In this document: positions 5,676 to 7,892 of the stretch, piece by piece
Layout of the letters: each line of letters starts with the position of its first letter
How positions within the stretch are numbered: position 1 is the first letter of the stretch
Source of the DNA: Pseudobdellovibrionaceae bacterium
Lineage (GTDB): Bacteria; Bdellovibrionota; Bdellovibrionia; Bdellovibrionales; UBA1609
Length of the DNA stretch: 7,892 bases
Assembly: GCA_026712605.1 (NCBI GenBank)
Contig: JAPORL010000033.1
Location: 1-7,892, forward strand
Direction: 5' to 3'
The notes under the pieces: model-generated
Told to the model about the DNA's origin: nothing
Databases searched by the model: none
What the model saw: only the letters and a program-made list of their open reading frames with translations
Position numbers and translations under genes: made by a program

Positions 5676-6410
5676 CTTTATATCCTCATCCTTAGATAAA
5701 CACTTATATTCTTTTTTTGTTATGTTAGAAGACTCTCTTAAAATATAGCACCATTTTTCTTTTAAATCAAGCAACTCATTATAAGTCTTATTTAATTTAC
5801 TTAATTCTACTATGACTATCTTTAAATCCTCGTTAAATAACTGATAAGGTTTTTTATCCCTCCTTATAGAAAAAGAACTCATAAAATCCTTAATCCTTAT
5901 GTCTAAAATTGGAAAAGTTGTAAAAATCAGCGAATAAGCTGGGTGAATTTTATCATAGCTTTCTCCTTTTTCTAAATCTTGGCTGTAAAGCTTAGACCAA
6001 TAAAAAAGAATTCTCTTTAAAAAATGTTTTTGAGAGATTGTCTGCATTTCCACATTGATGTTTTCTCCTGTAGAAAGTTTAACTCTTAAATCTAAGACGA
6101 TTTGTTTTTTATTAAGCTTGTTGGGATAAAATAGGCTTTCCTTAAAATCCAGTTTATTTTCTTTTTGCTTTCCCGAATGAAGTGTCTTTGAATCAGAGCT
6201 TACCTTAGCTTTGTTGTGTTTTTTATCTCTTTTTTCAAGGTTGAGAATTGTAATTTTAGCAATTTCATTTTTAATCGGGAGAAAACTTTTAAGAAGAGAA
6301 ATAAGGACTTGTTTGTTTCTTGAAAAAAAGCTTTTAAATACAATGTCTTGAGTGAGTTTGAGAAAACGAATTTGTTTTTTATTTTTTATATTGTTGTGAT
6401 TGTTTTTCAA
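5403..6410 (-). CDS. Rpn family PD-(D/E)XK nuclease (RpnL-like toxin; transposase_31/PDDEXK_2 class)
   Basis: A 335-residue protein of the Rpn/PD-(D/E)XK 'transposase' class: DNA nucleases that promote recombination and, in characterised cases, act as antiphage toxins. The N-terminal LKLTQDIVFKSFFSRNKQVL (17-36) is the family opening with Asp22. The nuclease core is IVLDLRVKLSTGENINVEMQ (104-123), giving Asp107, Glu121 and Gln123, followed by the helix HFLKRILFYWSKLYSQDLEKGESYD (129-153) and YSLIFTTFPI. Residues 246-335 are the C-terminal domain, with four EG-type tetrapeptide repeats at 285-300. A lysine-rich insert (about 60-100) between the first helix and the core looks longer than usual. 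The start is TTG at 6410, supported by AAAGGAGG (6417-6424) at 6 bases. Catalytic residues are intact. Its 3' end is duplicated downstream, and its leader can bury the Shine-Dalgarno. Confidence 0.85.
   Translation of the reverse strand: MKNNHNNIKNKKQIRFLKLTQDIVFKSFFSRNKQVLISLLKSFLPIKNEIAKITILNLEKRDKKHNKAKVSSDSKTLHSGKQKENKLDFKESLFYPNKLNKKQIVLDLRVKLSTGENINVEMQTISQKHFLKRILFYWSKLYSQDLEKGESYDKIHPAYSLIFTTFPILDIRIKDFMSSFSIRRDKKPYQLFNEDLKIVIVELSKLNKTYNELLDLKEKWCYILRESSNITKKEYKCLSKDEDIKMALKHLNKLSRDEELYQEAFTEQINKVAYDLDRSGLLEEGMQKGIQQGIQQGIKEGRKETALNMLKEGFEVSIISKVTGLAEVEILKLKK
5508..5555 (-). repeat. 12-bp coding tandem repeat (tetrapeptide xQxG, four units)
   Basis: Four in-frame 12-bp units encode, in reading order, MQKG (5555-5544), IQQG (5543-5532), IQQG (5531-5520) and IKEG (5519-5508). 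The duplicate downstream has a single unit, IQEG (5225-5214). This is where Rpn C-terminal domains are known to carry a variable number of four-residue repeats in the dimerisation helix, so the copy number probably affects pairing specificity. Confidence 0.9.
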
Positions 6411-6416
6411 TAAAAA

Positions 6417-6424
6417 CCTCCTTT
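6417..6424 (-). promoter_or_regulatory. Strong Shine-Dalgarno supporting the TTG start of rpn
   Basis: AAAGGAGG on the minus strand, 6 bases before the TTG at 6410-6408, is an almost full complement of the 16S rRNA tail and the best ribosome site in the window. It makes the TTG the convincing start; no ATG of the right frame lies nearby. Confidence 0.8.
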
Positions 6425-6504
6425 TTTAGTTTTGTTTAAGCTAAAGCTATATTTATCTAAGCTTTACAGCTTAAACAAAAACAATTAGCCTTTAAAAAAA
6501 GGAG
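6418..6504 (-). promoter_or_regulatory. Leader hairpin able to sequester the rpn Shine-Dalgarno
   Basis: In a transcript of the minus strand CTCCTTTTTT (6504-6495) is an exact 10-base complement of AAAAAAGGAG (6427-6418), which contains the rpn Shine-Dalgarno. Between them lies a second stem: AGCTTAAACAAAA (6468-6480) exactly complements 6430-6442 (13 bp) and AGCTTT (6460-6465) complements 6443-6448, with a two-base bulge and an 11-base loop. Together they make a long hairpin that hides the ribosome site. No U-run follows, so it is not an ordinary terminator. A role in keeping read-through mRNA silent is inferred. Confidence 0.6.
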
Positions 6505-6634
6505 CAAAATAAGTTCTAAAAATTTAACACTTTTAAGCTTGTTTTTTTAAAAAAAACTACAAAATGTCCGAATACCAGATCTTTAATTGCGGGCTACGAA
6601 TTACTAATATCTAATAACAGCTGTTCCAACATAA

Positions 6635-7567
6635 TTAGAGGGCATTGATAAAGTCTCTTGCCATTGAGAACTCCATTCGTCTGCGATAGTAGCCATCTTT
6701 ATGCATACCTTTAAAAGGGGTTAAAAAAATATCTCTTGTGTCTTCCCTAAACTGATTGATTTGAAGGTTTAATTTTTTTATCATCTTTGGAATATTATCA
6801 AACTCTCCATTGATGCGAGTAAAAAATCGTGATGACACTTTAACAGGATAATGTTTTATTTCTTCCACTTCACAAAACCTTATTGTTCGTTTTTTTGTGT
6901 TATCAAAAGAAATAAAACCAAGCTTTCCATTTGGATCATTAAATCTAATTTTTTTATCATTACGAGCTTTTGGTAAAGCTTTTTCTAACTGACTTAAAGT
7001 TCCTAAATGATCATTATCATAATATATATCTGTCCTACTACTTTTTTTACTATTAAACAGAGCCAAGCAAGTTGGGTTTTCTGTATCCATAAATAAATTT
7101 TTATGAAGCAAAATATATTTAGAAAGCCTTTCTCTAAATGACTTTGCTTGTAAAAAACTAGCAGGTATTAAAGCTCCTATATACTCACAATGATCTAAAC
7201 ATAAAGATAAACAGTGTTTGTATAAATCATCAAAAGTTGTTTTTGGATAAGGCAAGCCTCTACGTGTGGCAGAATTTCTCGCTAACCAAGGAGGATTGGT
7301 TATACAAACTTTATATCCTTTTGGAAAATTTTTTATGGTATCTTGTTTTTTAATAGATTCATCTAAAGGGGAAATATCATAAGATGAAACCTTATTGCAT
7401 AAATTCATTGATTGAAGAGTTTTGATAATGTCATTAGCACCCGCAAAAGGCTCTAACAAAATTTCATGATGTAAATTAGTTTGACGAAGCCATTTTTTAA
7501 AAGGCTTTAAATCAAAAGGATTGCCTTTTGTGAAATACTGTCCATTGCTTCTTTTACTATTGATCAC
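6635..7567 (-). CDS. N6-adenine DNA methyltransferase (gamma-class, apparently solitary)
   Basis: A 310-residue SAM-dependent DNA adenine methyltransferase. Motif order is that of the gamma (M.TaqI-like) class: motif X GQYFT (9-13), motif I LLEPFAGAND (37-46), motif II SYDISP (62-67), catalytic motif IV ITNPPW (89-94), and GALIPASFL (131-139) as motif VI. The rest (about 175-310), ending in LTPFKGMHKDGYYRRRMEF, should carry the target-recognition part. All key motifs are intact, so it is probably active; the recognised sequence cannot be deduced. The GTG at 7567 is the only start that keeps motif X; an in-frame stop lies about 40 bases upstream and no good Shine-Dalgarno is seen. No restriction endonuclease is in the window, so it is either solitary or a remnant of a restriction system. 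It lies 224 bp upstream of rpn on the same strand. Confidence 0.88.
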   Translation of the reverse strand: MINSKRSNGQYFTKGNPFDLKPFKKWLRQTNLHHEILLEPFAGANDIIKTLQSMNLCNKVSSYDISPLDESIKKQDTIKNFPKGYKVCITNPPWLARNSATRRGLPYPKTTFDDLYKHCLSLCLDHCEYIGALIPASFLQAKSFRERLSKYILLHKNLFMDTENPTCLALFNSKKSSRTDIYYDNDHLGTLSQLEKALPKARNDKKIRFNDPNGKLGFISFDNTKKRTIRFCEVEEIKHYPVKVSSRFFTRINGEFDNIPKMIKKLNLQINQFREDTRDIFLTPFKGMHKDGYYRRRMEFSMARDFINAL

Positions 7568-7892
7568 GATATTTGATAAGCAAGCTTTAGTTATTGAGTT
7601 TTATATTTTTAACACTTTGTGTTAGTTAGTTTCTTTCTTTATTTATATAAGTTTTTCCTAAAACCTTAGCATTGTCTAGTTTTGAATTGTCGTGTTATTT
7701 AATAAAATAATTAAAGTTAAAAAGAAAATAGTTTTTTTATACAATTTAGTTAATTTAAAAAATGAAACATTACTTCAAAATTTTACAGCAAAATGCAATA
7801 TCTGAAATTTTAAGCCTTATTTATACATGTTAAGTTTCTTAATTAAAATCTTGTAAGATACAAAATTAAAAACGAGTTCGGACTTGAAAACA
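7568..7892. other. Non-coding A+T-rich region upstream of the methyltransferase
   Basis: No gene is supported in these 325 bases on either strand; the longest reading frame from an ATG is about 20 codons (plus strand from about 7762) without a Shine-Dalgarno. The region must contain the methyltransferase promoter, but many A/T hexamers fit poorly and none can be chosen. The only ordered site is the TAACAC-TTT-GTGTTA palindrome at 7610-7624, about 43 bases before the GTG, a possible operator. Confidence 0.5.
7610..7624. promoter_or_regulatory. Small palindrome upstream of the methyltransferase (possible operator)
   Basis: TAACAC (7610-7615) and GTGTTA (7619-7624) form an exact inverted repeat with a 3-base spacer, 43 bases before the methyltransferase start. 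Solitary and restriction-linked methyltransferases are often controlled at such sites, but nothing here identifies the binding protein. Confidence 0.25.

Larger units (their letters stand above)
5087..5702. repeat. Tandem duplication of the rpn 3' end (copies 5087-5372 and 5381-5702)
   Basis: Copy 1 (about 5087-5372) and copy 2 (about 5381-5702) are near-identical direct repeats. At the low-coordinate end they align at a constant offset of 294 bases, and at the other end at 330. The difference is a 36-bp block of 12-bp repeats present only in copy 2. Each unit covers the last ~95 codons of the rpn gene plus about 25 bases after its TAG. The junction between copies reads GATTTAAAAG then AGTACAATTG. 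This looks like the post-stop sequence joined to the gene's internal AAAAGAATATAAGTG through the shared AAAAG, which points to a microhomology-mediated tandem duplication that has since diverged by a few bases. Confidence 0.9.

Noticed and set aside
6430..6480. Hairpin upstream of rpn as an intrinsic terminator
   Set aside because: The stem is strong enough, but neither side is followed by a U-run in the relevant transcript; pairing with the Shine-Dalgarno by the outer arms explains it better.
6541..6557. GTTTTTTTAAAAAAAAC palindrome as a terminator for the methyltransferase
   Set aside because: A pure T-run/A-run palindrome without a G-C stem is not a credible intrinsic terminator and is expected in DNA of this composition.
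7762..7832. Short plus-strand ORF starting ATGAAACATTAC
   Set aside because: About 20 codons, no ribosome site, no recognisable motif; composition like the surrounding non-coding DNA.
6566..7883. Inverted pair GTCCGAA (6566-6572) and TTCGGAC (7877-7883) flanking the methyltransferase, as possible mobile-element ends
   Set aside because: Only 7 exact bases, no target duplication visible and no transposase; too short to support an element.
1..7892. CRISPR array, tRNA or rRNA genes
   Set aside because: No regularly spaced repeats with unique spacers and no tRNA cloverleaf or rRNA sequence was recognised; the only repeats are the Rpn duplication, its 12-bp units and the inverted repeats listed.

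Overview
The window is strongly A+T-rich DNA from a bacterium. A 759-residue MaeB-type malic enzyme, a bacterial-type thiopurine methyltransferase, an Escherichia coli-like MazEF pair, GGAGG-type ribosome binding sites and GTG/TTG starts fit a low-GC proteobacterium or a related lineage (for example an intracellular gammaproteobacterium or a Bdellovibrionota-like organism). The sequence alone does not fix the taxon.

Layout: 3-2282 (minus) is a complete NADP-type malic enzyme with its phosphotransacetylase-like tail, the one clear central-metabolism gene. Positions 2283-2775 hold its probable promoter, a nested inverted-repeat element of about 220 bp (2413-2635), and a short relic that I read as the two ends of a type I restriction HsdR gene joined by a large internal deletion (2652-2775). 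Next come a DUF5131 (phage Gp37/Gp68-like, three-cysteine) gene on the minus strand (2776-3516) and, divergent from it, a thiopurine S-methyltransferase gene (3634-4272). A MazE/MazF toxin-antitoxin operon (4353-4922, minus) follows, with a near-consensus promoter overlapped by a perfect palindromic operator.

The most interesting part is 5087-6504. It holds a full-length Rpn-type PD-(D/E)XK nuclease gene (rpnL-like, TTG start, strong Shine-Dalgarno). Its 3' end has been tandemly duplicated into a separate 78-codon ORF. That ORF matches the C-terminal product which, in characterised Rpn systems, is made from an internal start (RpnS) and blocks the toxic full-length protein. The same ATG and GAGG site are present inside the full-length gene. 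The two copies carry four versus one units of a tetrapeptide repeat, in the helix where repeat number is known to vary. The locus therefore looks like a gene-within-a-gene antiphage toxin-antitoxin system that has also gained a free-standing, shortened antitoxin copy. The rpnL leader can fold to bury its own Shine-Dalgarno sequence.

Upstream, 6635-7567 (minus) is a complete gamma-class N6-adenine DNA methyltransferase with no restriction partner in view, and 7568-7892 is non-coding A+T-rich DNA. Taken together (HsdR relic, DUF5131, MazEF, Rpn locus, solitary methyltransferase), 2413-7567 looks like a small defence and selfish-gene island beside maeB.
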